From the NCBI GenBank assembly GCA_004802705.1, contig SGPL01000200.1, positions 31,688 to 54,131 on the forward strand: a stretch of 22,444 nt of DNA, written 5' to 3'. Position 1 is the stretch's first letter, and every line of letters starts with the position of its first letter. The translations under genes were made by a program, and so were the position numbers. Under the pieces are notes generated by a model. It searched no databases. It was not told where the DNA came from and saw nothing but the letters and a program-made list of their open reading frames with translations. Positions 9,833 through 20,162 of this stretch are shown one piece after another. This stretch comes from Bondarzewia mesenterica. Its lineage: Eukaryota; Basidiomycota; Agaricomycetes; Russulales; Bondarzewiaceae.

Positions 9833-11373
9833 ATGTCTGCTCACGATGAGAACCACGAACTAGGGCAGGGAGATACTGCCAACCGTCCGCATTCCATTGA
9901 TCTCACACTTGAACTCGAACGTCAACTCGAGAATGAGTCTTTGCCGAATTCCCCGACCGACGCCCGCCCGCAGTCTCTCGACCCGCATGTCCTTGCCTCC
10001 ATTGTCATGACCCTACGTATGAACCTCACTGATGTGACGAGGGAGCGAGATGAGTTTGCGGCGGAGTTGAAAGCTTCGAAAGCGAAGGAACACGAGCTCA
10101 GTTCAGAATTGATCCGGGTCATGGAAAAGCAGACGCAGACGAACGAGGAGTTGGAGGTAGCACAGCAGAAGAACAAAGATGACGAGGAGTCTATCGCGAT
10201 GTTGCGTAGCAAGGTCGAAGAGAGCAGGTAAGTCAATTGATGGCGTCTTTTATGCGCAGAGGGAGCGCTGATCATCACACGTACTCACTTCCCAGGCGTG
10301 GCCTCATGCGCTTGCAAACCGAGAGCAGGCGGATGAGTGCCAATATGTCTGTCGATTTGTCTCGTGCGGGAGTACCCTCATTCGGAGGCCCTCCTTCGAG
10401 CAAGCGAGCGTCGTTTACGCCCCTCACGGGTTCTGGAGCGACTCGCATGCACAGGCGGATATCCTCGTTCTCTGATTCGCATGCCGGGTGGACAGATGCA
10501 GACAGCCAGCCTACTTCTCCGAACTCGCAGGTCCTCACTTTTCCAGAGGCGACTTCCTCTGTATCTCACCCTCCTGTGGCCTCTCGTCGGTTCTCGGGGC
10601 TCTTCGGCCGTACCTCTCCGCCAGAGCCACTCGACTTGTCACATGGAGGCTCCTCGAATACCGAGATGATTGCATTACGGAAGGAGGTAAAGACACTCAT
10701 GGCGGCGCTGGAAGAGACACGGCACGAGCTTACCGAGTCCAACGAGGCCCGCGAGGCGTCCGAGATGTGTGTTAAGGCCCTGCGGGAATTTATCGCGGAG
10801 AATAACGTCGGTCTAACTCCCGCTGGAAACGATGTGGGACCGCAACATCCTCCGGAGGTGCATGGTGACGATGCTGATAGAAAAAGTTCCGTGAGCGGGA
10901 GTGGATCGTTGTGGGGCTTCAAGCTGTGGAGAGTCGAGACGGGAGGGACTGCACCTGCGAATGGGGAGGCCGTGTCGTCACCAAAGTTGAGCCAAGGCGC
11001 GTCGCCACCTAAGCAGCAGCAGCAGCAGGGCGAGCCTCTCGCGAAGAAGTTGGGAGGGTTTTTTAGCGGTCGAGGGAGCGTCTCTTCGGTGAGCACGGGA
11101 CATAGGCAGGCGTCTGGCATGCAAGAACCCATGTTCAACGGTTCGGATACGTCGTCGACGGCAGAGTCGACAGAGCCGGTGAGCCCAGCGTCAGAACAGC
11201 CGCGGCCGAGCATTTTGGTTCATGAGAACGGAGAATCTTCATCTAGTTCGGACATAGGGAGCCCTGAGCGTTTCAAAGATCGCGACGTTGATAGGAAAAT
11301 CGGGCTTGATAACAAGGACAGCGTGACGGTGGATGCGAGTGTGGGCGAGATACAGGAGTCAGGCCGTTCATGA
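9833..11373 (+). CDS. Conserved-looking coiled-coil protein of unknown function, 2 exons
   Basis: About 490 aa. I do not recognise a named family. A heptad-like, Lys/Glu-rich coiled coil spans roughly residues 48-132, a second one lies about 254-302, and the rest is Ser/Pro-rich and probably disordered. A short aromatic block, LWGFKLW, follows the second coiled coil and stands out as ordered sequence. A Gln run from (CAG)5 lies in the C-terminal half. Exon 1 is 9833-10227 and exon 2 is 10296-11373; the 68-base intron (CAG|GTAAGT ... CCCAG|G) has matching phase. The start at 9833 was chosen because the sequence becomes hydrophilic and acidic there; an in-frame ATG at 9752 precedes it. No transmembrane segment or signal peptide is visible. 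A scaffold, vesicle-tethering or cytoskeletal role would fit but is only a guess from the coiled coils. Confidence 0.8.
11014..11028 (+). repeat. (CAG)5 trinucleotide repeat coding for Gln
   Basis: Five perfect CAG codons inside the coiled-coil gene, in its disordered C-terminal half. Likely length-polymorphic between strains. Confidence 0.85.
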
Positions 11374-12705
11374 TCTGATTGTTCTGATGTTACGAAGAGT
11401 TACGAACGTCATGATTGGCCCATTTATCGATACTATGTCACCCGTAATCATGTGTATATACCCAGATGGATATTCGATGTTCAGCTACGTACGCCTGTCT
11501 TTGTGTTTTCTTACTGAATTCTGGACTATGCCAGTATGTCGTCGACTCGTCGGTGGAGCACATCTGCGGTAGAACCTAGTAGAACTCGGATTTCAAAATT
11601 ACTTCCGACGAAGTAACCCAAGTAGTATCTAGATAAGGGATCTTGATCGGTAAGTCGACGAGATTGACCTGTTTTGGACTTGGCTAACTTAAGATCTGGA
11701 ATTAGACCTCGAGGGTCAGTTCAAAGTTGTGCTATCGAGCGCTGGAAATTTTCGTTCTCGCATGGGGCTCGAAAACAACGGAGCAACCAGGCAGACAAAT
11801 GGGTACAGTGTCACAGTGTACTACGGCTTACACTTTCGGAGTAAGACATGGCTGAGTGCGCCGCCCGTTTTATTCCCTCTTCAGGCGTTCAAAGGGACGA
11901 ATCTCAGCGATATCCATTGTCGGACGTATGTATTGAAAGACTACCGTCCAATCAGAACTCAAAATCCCAACTTTGATGAAGACAGGCGCTCAGCGCTCAG
12001 GCCCGCATGTACTTATCGGCTCAACGTACTTATCGGTTCAGGGCACAGATCGACTGGCAGCCCTCAGTAAATGTTCCAGACTGTAGAATCTCATTGATTG
12101 AAGCTGGCGGTGCACTGGTCTGTAGCGTTGCTGACAAGGGAAATTGACGAGCACATATTGTGTTTCACAAATTTCGTGACTATTCATGACTGGTATCGCC
12201 AGTAAGCCTGCAGACTTCTCAGTCAGCCGATGATCAATGTCACAATCAGCACAACCGAAGGGACATGATCGTTGACGAGTTCTTGCCTCGGATAAGTGAC
12301 ATATCCCCATCTTGAACCGAGCATTGCTGATAGAAAGTGCGTGCGTGCAGCGATTGGCGTGATCATTGGGGGGATGACCGGGCGTTTCGCAAAGTCTGGC
12401 ACCAGTAGTGTACAATTCACTGGCAGGCATGAGACTCTCAAGCCTAGCGGCTAGCTAGACGAGACTGTGTCGACAAAGTATGTAGTTACATCGATCGACG
12501 ACCGTGCGAGCGGAGACGGGCGCTCGATCCAAGAATTATAATGAGCAGCATTTCGAATAGTTAAATATGCGCGCTGATTTCCGAACCAGGTTTTCCGGAT
12601 GGTTTGGTCGACCGGCATCTCTGTATGGCATACTTAGTCTCGAATTTAAATGCCTTCCAATGCCCATCTATAGACGCTCTCACCTTCTCCTCTGTCTCCT
12701 CCATC
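11374..12705. other. Intergenic region upstream of TF2
   Basis: About 1.3 kb without a gene that I can support. It should hold the 3' end of the coiled-coil transcript and the TF2 promoter. An 11-base direct repeat, GTACTTATCGG, occurs twice around 12010-12040. The open frames have no domain signals or splice partners. Just before the TF2 ATG the sequence is C/T-rich (12675-12705), as is common at fungal transcription starts. Confidence 0.5.
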
Positions 12706-15700
12706 ATGTCTTCTTACCCTCAGAACGACTCCAACTCTCCCGCTGCTCTTTCACCCAAACAGAGACGTCGCAGCGCCGCTCTGTCCTGCGCAGAGTGCAG
12801 ACGGTAAGCGGTCTCTCCTTGTATCACTCTCTCACATACGCTTACTCTCCTACTCAGGCTCAAACTGAGGTATCTGCCTGGTCTCTTCGACCCGTTCTCT
12901 TCTCATACCTTCTTCCAGGTGTAGTCGAGTCTTTCCGTGCACGAGTTGTGTGAAGAAGGGGTGTGCAGCCATATGCCCCGATGGTTCGTTCTCCATGCTC
13001 CATGTCCTCCCTGCGTCTCACCTCAGTTTTAGGCTCTCTCACTACTGGAAAGGGAAACAGGTACCTATTCATCCCCGATATTTCTCCTGCGCTTACGGCT
13101 TCTTATGGTGCAGGTTTATTCTCGCCAACACTGAAGTTCTCCATGACAAGATCGGTCAACTCTCCACACGCGTCCGTCAGCTCGAAGATGCGCTGGCTGA
13201 GACTCACGCGTATCACTCGAACGAGCGCCATCCCCTTCTATCTGATGATCTGCTACAAATCAAACGTCCCCTTGAAAGGGAAGCGAAGAAAGAGATGACT
13301 CTACCTCAAGAGGTTGACACTGCCGAGGCTATCGACGCTGTTGGTTCCCTGTTAGTAATCTTTTCCAACTTTGCGTGCTCTTGATATTGATATGTCCTTT
13401 TAGATCAATCTCTGACACGGGACGGAACAATTTCTATGGGCAGACGGCAAATGCCTGGGTATGTCCACTCTTCCGCGGTTGTTGTTGTCATAGTTGATTC
13501 TCATGGGCTGCGTAGTATCTTCTGCAGGTTTGTTCTGCCTGTCAAAAGTTCGCGTCCCTTCCCTCACCATTTCTTATGCAGAACGAAGCGGGTACCAGTG
13601 ATGAAGATGATGCCAATAGTCCTGATCTTCCGTTACCAAACGACATCCCTTGGCTCAGTCACGGGTTCCCATTCACCTCAAGTGTATCAAAGGACATACA
13701 AAGCACACGCGAAACTCTGATCAGTTTTCTTCCAGAAGCATCAAAGGCTCAACATTTGGCAGACTTGTACTACCGTAATGCTGCCTGGATGTGAGTACCT
13801 CAGCCAAGACGTTTGTGTGCACTCATTGATCCGCTCTAGGTACGTGCCGTTACATCGACCCGAGTTCTACGACACTATATTTCACCGCATATACGACTTA
13901 CAACCCACCCCCGCTAATTCCGATCCGATTCACTCTCACCGGCTCGCGGCTCTGTATATGATTCTCGCCATCGGCGCACTACTGGATCCAGAGAGGCCAC
14001 CAAATTCGTACGACGCGACCTTATATTATCAGCTTGGGCGCGCTTCCCTAGCGGTAGATTCTTTGTTTGAAGAGCAATCAATTCCGGCAATCCAGGCTTT
14101 GGTATGTTTGCTTCGTATTACTTTCTAGTAGGAATGTGACTAAATTCAGCCCTGGATTCTAAGTTATTGATGTCTCACTACATGTTCCTGTCAGACATCG
14201 ATGGTCCACGGTGGGCGCTCATGGGATTGGTAGTCAAGCTTGCTCAGGGTGTAAGTGATTCTATGACACGAGACTTTGTACGACTGATCGTTTGATCACC
14301 GCTCATCATTTACGTGTTCTTTTGGATCAGTGCGGACTGCGTAAGCCATTCTTTTCTGACACCTGGCCGAGAATGTTCTTCGTTACTGAATTCTTATCAC
14401 AGACAGGGACAGTGGCCGATGGGGTTTGAGTGCTGATGAAGCTCAGAAACGTAGGTCGCTGATGTGGGAAATATATACCTACGACTCATGGCAGGTATGT
14501 CGTGACAGATATGCTTATTCATTGCCGCCATTATTCATAGCATTATTCTCAGAGTTTGACGTATGGGAGGCCGCCTTCCTTCTCGTTGGTCCATATGGAT
14601 TGCCGGATGGCATACGAGCCGTACAAGAACGAAGAGGGTGAAGAAGAGATGGGCTGTAAGCGACAACATGTTTCTCCGCTTTTTCTGTTTCTGATCATTT
14701 CCAAGTCGAGCTTTGGAAAACACCGATTCTCCTCACAATGCCTGAGCCTCATTCATGATAAAGCCTTCGGCGCTCGCACGCCGAGCTACAAAGTTATTCA
14801 AGAGCTGGACAGGAAAGTGCGGGATTTCTATACACCGCCGTCCCTTCAGGTTCCAGGCTTTGGAGGACCAATGGCAGAGGTTGAGCCTGCACCTCCCCCG
14901 CTGACCATGCAGCGGTACATCGGCTTCGCTATCAAAGAGATTTGTGAGTTCGGACCATTGTGCTCGTGAGGAGGATGGACTGCTGACGCATACGGTAGCT
15001 CTATTCTATATGCATCGAGGCTTTTTCGCACGTGCCATCGAGGACTGCCCAGACGACCCCTTGGGTAGCAAATTTGCACCTTCCGTGTTGGCTGCATATA
15101 GCAGTGCCTGCTCGTTCGTCGGTCTAATTAAGAGCCTGTTCTCGCAACAGCCGGGCCTGACTGAGCGGATGTGGTTCCTGTTCACTCACGTATTTTCTTG
15201 TGCTGTGAGTTCCTGTCTGTGTATGGACCCTTTGATGCGCACCGTGACATCTTATCTCTCTGTCGAATTAGATCGTTTTGGGGTCGATTCCCATTAAATG
15301 CCCCAGTATGGCCCTTGCACGTTCGGCATTATCGCATTTGGATTCCGCATTACGGCTGTTCGAACAAGTTTCGGAAAACCCCCGAGCTGTCAAAGTGCTT
15401 GTAAGTTCTTTTGCGAACCCCGTTGATTGTCGGCTGATTTCGATCTCTTTCAGCCTGTTCTTCGAAAGCTCAAGGAGCGTGCATTGGCTTCAATGTCCGA
15501 AATGCAATCACAGAATCCAGCGGCTGCTCCGTCGAGGTATTCTTCCGAGGATCGAGATGTCAAGAAGGAGGACGACGAGCTGGCCACGCTTGGAGGCAAG
15601 ACGCGCTTCGTTCCCAGAAAGTCGAGTTCTTTGCCTTCTTCTCCGGCAAGGATGCATACCATGACGGCATCTAGCTCTCCGGCACTATCCAAGGCCTCAC

Positions 15701-16203
15701 CACCCCGGCAGCAGACACAGCCTCAACCGCATACACCTGTTACTGGCCCAGTATCTACATCTACTCTCCCGCTGCCTCCACCTGGACCCGCTACTCTGCC
15801 ACAGGTTCCGACTCAGCTTCTCACCGATCCTCAGCAATGGAACGGCTATTCCCAACCTCAGCAGTCTCATCCGCACGCGCACGCGCATCCTCACGCGCAC
15901 TCGCACTCGCATTCTTATGACTATACCACCTACAGCATGTCCCCCGACCAATGGCAACCTCAGCACCCTGTCGACTTTGGCTACATCGGCGCGCAGCAGG
16001 AACCGGCGGGCATGATAATGGACATGATCGCAGATCAGTTCCCGACGAACGGGTTTGATTATCATGCGTCCCTGTGCGCACCCGGATATCTCCCGCAACA
16101 GTCGATCATGCAGGCTATGGCAGTTGATACATCTGGTGGCAGTCCTTCAGGTGATCCAAACGCTGCGTGGAACAGTTTGGTGGCGCAGTTCAATCACGTT
16201 TGA
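12706..16203 (+). CDS. Zn2Cys6 fungal-specific transcription factor (TF2), paralogue of TF1, 17 exons
   Basis: Probable nuclear regulator of about 863 aa. Zinc-cluster Cys are at 28, 31, 38, 44, 47 and 56, after a basic KQRRR stretch. A coiled coil, the fungal transcription factor domain and a Pro/Gln/His-rich tail follow, ending in WNSLVAQFNHV, comparable with WQDFVAQLGMT in TF1. Exons: 12706-12803, 12858-12869, 12919-12983, 13033-13060, 13114-13350, 13404-13458, 13516-13527, 13582-13790, 13840-14101, 14164-14250, 14331-14340, 14403-14494, 14553-14655, 14706-14943, 14999-15204, 15272-15400, 15454-16203. Several exons have exactly the TF1 length (28, 12, 10, 92, 206, 129). Two introns, 12870-12918 and 13351-13403, are absent from TF1. 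One base must be removed in the A4 run 14717-14720 to keep the family frame. Target genes are unknown. The start at 12706 gives the basic N-terminus expected before a zinc cluster. Confidence 0.88.
15868..15915 (+). repeat. His-rich CAC/CGC low-complexity tract in TF2
   Basis: Alternating His-Ala, His-Pro and His-Ser dipeptides in the TF2 tail, coded by CACGCG-like repeats. TF1 has no counterpart. His tracts in regulators can mediate self-association or nuclear-speckle targeting; here this is speculation. Confidence 0.7.
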
Positions 16204-16662
16204 GGATGGGAGGCGTTGTGCTGGTCGTCTTCACGTTTCCTTATGGGCTTACTTAGGAGAGAGTAGGTGGTATCGGTCACTGATTGTGATCTGTGTTATA
16301 TGAATCTGTTTATGTGCATCGCATCGTTACGTTGATAGAGAACGTCTGTACCAGTACCTTTGTATTTCTTGCAGTAAATTATCGTCCATCGTCGTAATGC
16401 AATGTTTCCAGTTGTACTCACTGAATCAAAACTTTCTGGTGTCCAAATTAATAATTAGAGCGCAACAAGTTGAACTCAACTCGAGATATTTCGTAGGCTG
16501 AGTTTTGCTGTCATCATCTACTGTAGGCGGCCCGAGGTCGAGGCTCACGTGAGGGTTTTCGATCCAATTGCTGGCATTACCGTGACCGTCGACCTCGGAG
16601 CTCGATTTCCGAGCTTTAACAGCTCTAACCTCAGAATCGCAAGTATTCTATGCTCGCTCGGC
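16204..16662. promoter_or_regulatory. Intergenic region between TF2 and the zinc transporter
   Basis: A 459-base gap between genes on the same strand, holding the TF2 3' untranslated region and the transporter promoter. It includes an E-box palindrome at 16544-16553 and a 9-base inverted repeat (CCGAGGTCG near 16532 and CGACCTCGG near 16589). Confidence 0.5.
16544..16553. promoter_or_regulatory. CTCACGTGAG palindrome (E-box) before the zinc transporter
   Basis: A perfect 10-base palindrome with a CACGTG core, 110 bases upstream of the proposed start at 16663. Candidate bHLH binding site. It sits within the arms of a 9-base inverted repeat. Function is inferred only from position and sequence. 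Confidence 0.35.
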
Positions 16663-19600
16663 ATGGACACCACGAATTCTCGAACGCGCAGGAAGGTCAT
16701 ATTAGAGCCCAAGACAATCATATCAACGTCGTGAGTCCTGGCAGTTGTACCGTCCGACTGGGAAAGTACCTCATCAATAATTGTGCAGTATCTCCAACAA
16801 GTTGCTCCCTGAACTATTACTTTCGAATGTCATTCTCGTTGTATCCGTCTGGGGGACTCGAGAGTGGCTTTTTGCACAGGATGTCGGGGTATTCTGGGTT
16901 TTGATACGAGTGCTGGCCGTTGGAAGTTTGGGAGTCTTCGTCAAAGAGGTCTTGGCCGGCAATTTTGAGAAGACACTCTCGAATATCGGCTCAGTCGAGG
17001 TGAGGAATTTTGACTATGAATGCTACGTCTTTGATTGCGACCTGGTTTCCGTTCAAACAGTGGCCTGCTCTTGCCGTTTCGTCCGTGATGCTCTTTCTTC
17101 ATCATGGGAGTCTGGTTCTTGCATTGTCGAGATTGCCCTCTACGCGGTGTGTATTGATATCTTATGCCTTTCAACATCTGAGCGTGACTTGCGTATGTGT
17201 TAGAGCTGTCCTATTCACTCGTTTTGCCTTGGATTGGGCAAAGGCATTGTCCAGCCCAACTTCGGTGTGTCATGCTCTTTATTCATGCATCTCAGGGATG
17301 ACCCGTAACTTTGGAGAACAGTTCTTCCGGACGACAGCCCTCATTCTTGCCTTTGCACTCTCATTTTATTCTGATACCAAGTTTTCCATGGACAATGTCC
17401 GAACTACGCTTCCTGGATATTTAGCCCTTGCTTTGCATGCTATACTGGCCTCTGCTTTGGAGCATATGCACGGCAACTTCGTGACGAGGCTGGGCTCTCG
17501 ATTTGCGCCCGCTTTCAGCACCGTGGGCGCTTCTTTATTCGGTCTCCTCATCTACTCGATGCGAGAATTCACGGTACGCCATTTTGTGTCCTTTTGGCAC
17601 ATATCTAATTCGCGTTTTTGTCTTGTCCTTGTTATAGGCCACTATCCCGCCCGCTCCGATAGTTCCAATATTGTCTCTCCTTGTAATCCCACTATTGTCG
17701 TACACCCTTCGACCCTCACGGAATGCGTCAGAGGTCATGAGCAGCACTTCACCTCACTACCTTATCATCTCCTATTTATCAACGTGTCTTTTTACCGCTG
17801 TCTTTGGCGCACTCTCATTCTTTCAATTTCCTACATGGAGCGATCTGGTGGTCAGCGGGTTGTTGTTGTATGGTCAGTGGAGACATGTCGCGAGAACTAA
17901 CATCACTTGAACGTTTATCTTTGTCAGGTATATACCCTCGGAAGTCGTGGTTGAAAGACGGAAATGCCCGAACACCTCCCTTCCGCGTCATCCGTTCATA
18001 TGTGAAGGCAATCATGGAGAATCCAGAGTCAAGGAAGATATTTTATTTTCTCATGCTCAACCTTTCGTATATGCTTGTCCAGATGCTGTACGGAATTTGG
18101 ACCAATAGTTTAGGGCTGATTTCCGACGGTAAGTTGAAGTTGTCTGTGCATTATAGGACGCTAAGTCTTTGCATTTTCATCAACAGCTATCCATATGGGA
18201 TTCGATTGCATGGCAATAGGTGTCGGACTTCTGGCCTCGGTCATGGCTACTTGGCCACCAAACGAGCGTTTCACGTACGGGTAAGTATGTTTCTGGTTCT
18301 AGTGACGCCTTTCATATCTCATCCCATTCATTCTGAAGCTATGCACGGATTGAGACTTTGTCTGGCTTCGCGAACGGAATCTTTCTGGTGCTCATCTCCA
18401 TTTTTATCATCTTCGAAGCTATTGAGCGACTGTAAGTCGGTTGTCTACCTCTATATTGTTGATCCTCATGATTCTTCCACAGCCTTGATCCTCCAGAAAT
18501 GAACACGAACCAACTCTTGTTGATCAGCACTTTGGGACTCGGTGTCAATTTATTCGGAATGTTTGCTATGGGCGGCCATCATCACCATGGACATAGTCAC
18601 GGACATGGACACGATCATGCGGACTCTCATAGTAGTACACACGATCATGACCATCATGACGATGCTCACAATCATGTACGTCTTATCCTCACAATTGCAA
18701 GAGGTCCGTGTTGATTGAATCCACGTCACAGGCGCACTCACATACCCATTCTGACTCGCATGAAGGCGCAGAACACGAAGACCATGCTCTTGATCATGGC
18801 AATTTTGGTCATTCTCGTTGGCAAGATACTCTCCATCCCCACGATCATGCAAATGGACACCATCACCACAGTGAACATCTTCAAGGGCACGGCCACACTC
18901 CCAGTGCGCCAATGCACTGTGAACACAATCATACACACTCCACTTCACATCAGTCTTCTTCCGCTCACACCTCTGCCCCTAGTCGCAATATTGGTACGTG
19001 CCTTTTGTTGCATCATGGCTAAATCCACGCTTACCAGCGTTATCTCATTTTCGATTGCTTCCGTTGTGGAAGGCTCAGGAACACATCACCATCATGATCA
19101 TGCATCTTCCGCCCACAATGTCGGGCATCATTTAAGAGGACCTTCTTTGCAGATTGATTCTCACGAGGGCGAATTCACTGGAGTTGATCAGCCACTTGTA
19201 TCAGCCCGTCTCCGCGACGGTTCATCCACGTCCCCCATAACTCCAAACTATCGCTTTGGTCACGATGAACATTTCGCGACCCATCACCATCCTCATCACA
19301 TGCCAAATCTTCACGATCACTCGCACACTCATTCCCATTCCAATGAAGGTCATAGCCATAATATGCGAGGGGTTTTCCTACATGTTATGGCAGTAAGCTT
19401 ACTGTTCAGCTCTTCACGACACACTTCTAACTGCTCAATAGGATACCCTTGGGTCTGTCGGAGTGATCGTGTCAACGCTTCTGATACAGTTCTATGGTTG
19501 GACTGGATTCGACCCCATCGCGTCGTTGTTCATTGCCATCCTCATTGCTGCTAGTGTTATACCTCTGGTGATTGACACCGGAAAAATTCTTTCATTGGAT

Positions 19601-19939
19601 GTTTCGGATCGCGATTCAGATATCCGAGAAGCTCTTGCGGAGGTGCGTTCTATCTCGAGTTTTGCAGTAATTGATCGCTGACCAAGTTCTAGCTTTCTTC
19701 CATTGACGGTCTGGCATCCTATACTTTCCCACAATTTTGGCCACAAAGATGCGTCCAGCCTCATCGGCTCTGTCCATGTACAATTATCTTCATCAGAGTC
19801 GTCGACCCAGTCTTCCAGCCCTCATGCCCATGATAAGCTGGATCGCATTGTAGAACACGTGGACGCCTTGTTGCGAAGTAGAGTGCGGGGATTGGAGGAG
19901 TTAACGATTCAAGTCGAAAAGGCGGAGTTAGGGCGATGA
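16663..19939 (+). CDS. MSC2: Zinc transporter of the cation diffusion facilitator family, Msc2/Cis4/ZnT5 type, 14 exons
   Basis: Predicted to move Zn2+ from cytosol into the ER/Golgi in exchange for protons, as Msc2 does in yeast. It is about 840 aa. A long N-terminal part (about 25-340) has many hydrophobic segments, typical of Msc2/ZnT5 and missing in short CDF proteins. The CDF core follows, with H374-x3-D378 (HMGFD) and H689-x3-D693 (HVMAD), the two HxxxD zinc-site pairs. Between them lies a His-rich loop of about 220 residues (464-685). Exons: 16663-16730, 16789-16999, 17061-17146, 17204-17264, 17322-17573, 17638-17872, 17928-18128, 18187-18280, 18339-18431, 18483-18675, 18732-18993, 19073-19392, 19442-19642, 19693-19939. 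One base near 19741-19745 must be removed to keep the C-terminal cytosolic domain in frame. The start at 16663 has a good context, but an in-frame ATG exists at 16549. In yeast Msc2 works with Zrg17; no partner is present here. Confidence 0.9.
18573..19380 (+). repeat. His-rich low-complexity loop of the zinc transporter
   Basis: Dense CAT/CAC codons in HGHGH-, HSHTH- and HHHH-type clusters, spread over three exons (ends 18675, 18993, 19392). This is the cytosolic loop between the fourth and fifth CDF helices, where zinc is thought to be collected or sensed. The loop is longer than in many family members. Confidence 0.85.
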
Positions 19940-20162
19940 TATGCTAAACTGCAGTTGTACGGATTCGGGTCGATGATTACCACCGTGATATCGAATAATA
20001 TTGGGCAGTACTCGAGTCCATATGTGTATTAACAATGACAACAGCTCCTCCCCCTTGCGTTTTACAGGATTCTTTGGGTAAGGCAAACTAGCCCTAGTTA
20101 CATTTCGATATTAATATGATACGATATGTCCGAACTGAAGATGCGAAGTAACGATGCAGGTA
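19940..20162. terminator. Short convergent 3' region between transporter and CAF40
   Basis: Only 223 bases separate the two stop codons on opposite strands. Both 3' untranslated regions and poly(A) sites must lie here or overlap, so the transcripts may be antisense at their ends. ATATTAATATGATACGATAT (20107-20126) is a possible AT-rich processing signal. Confidence 0.4.

Noticed and set aside
12010..12040. GTACTTATCGG direct repeat
   Set aside because: Only two copies of 11 bases with no further structure; too little to call a binding array or mobile-element site.
11729..12070. 113-codon open frame in the TF2 upstream region
   Set aside because: No recognisable domain and no low-complexity or splice pattern of a real gene; fits chance.
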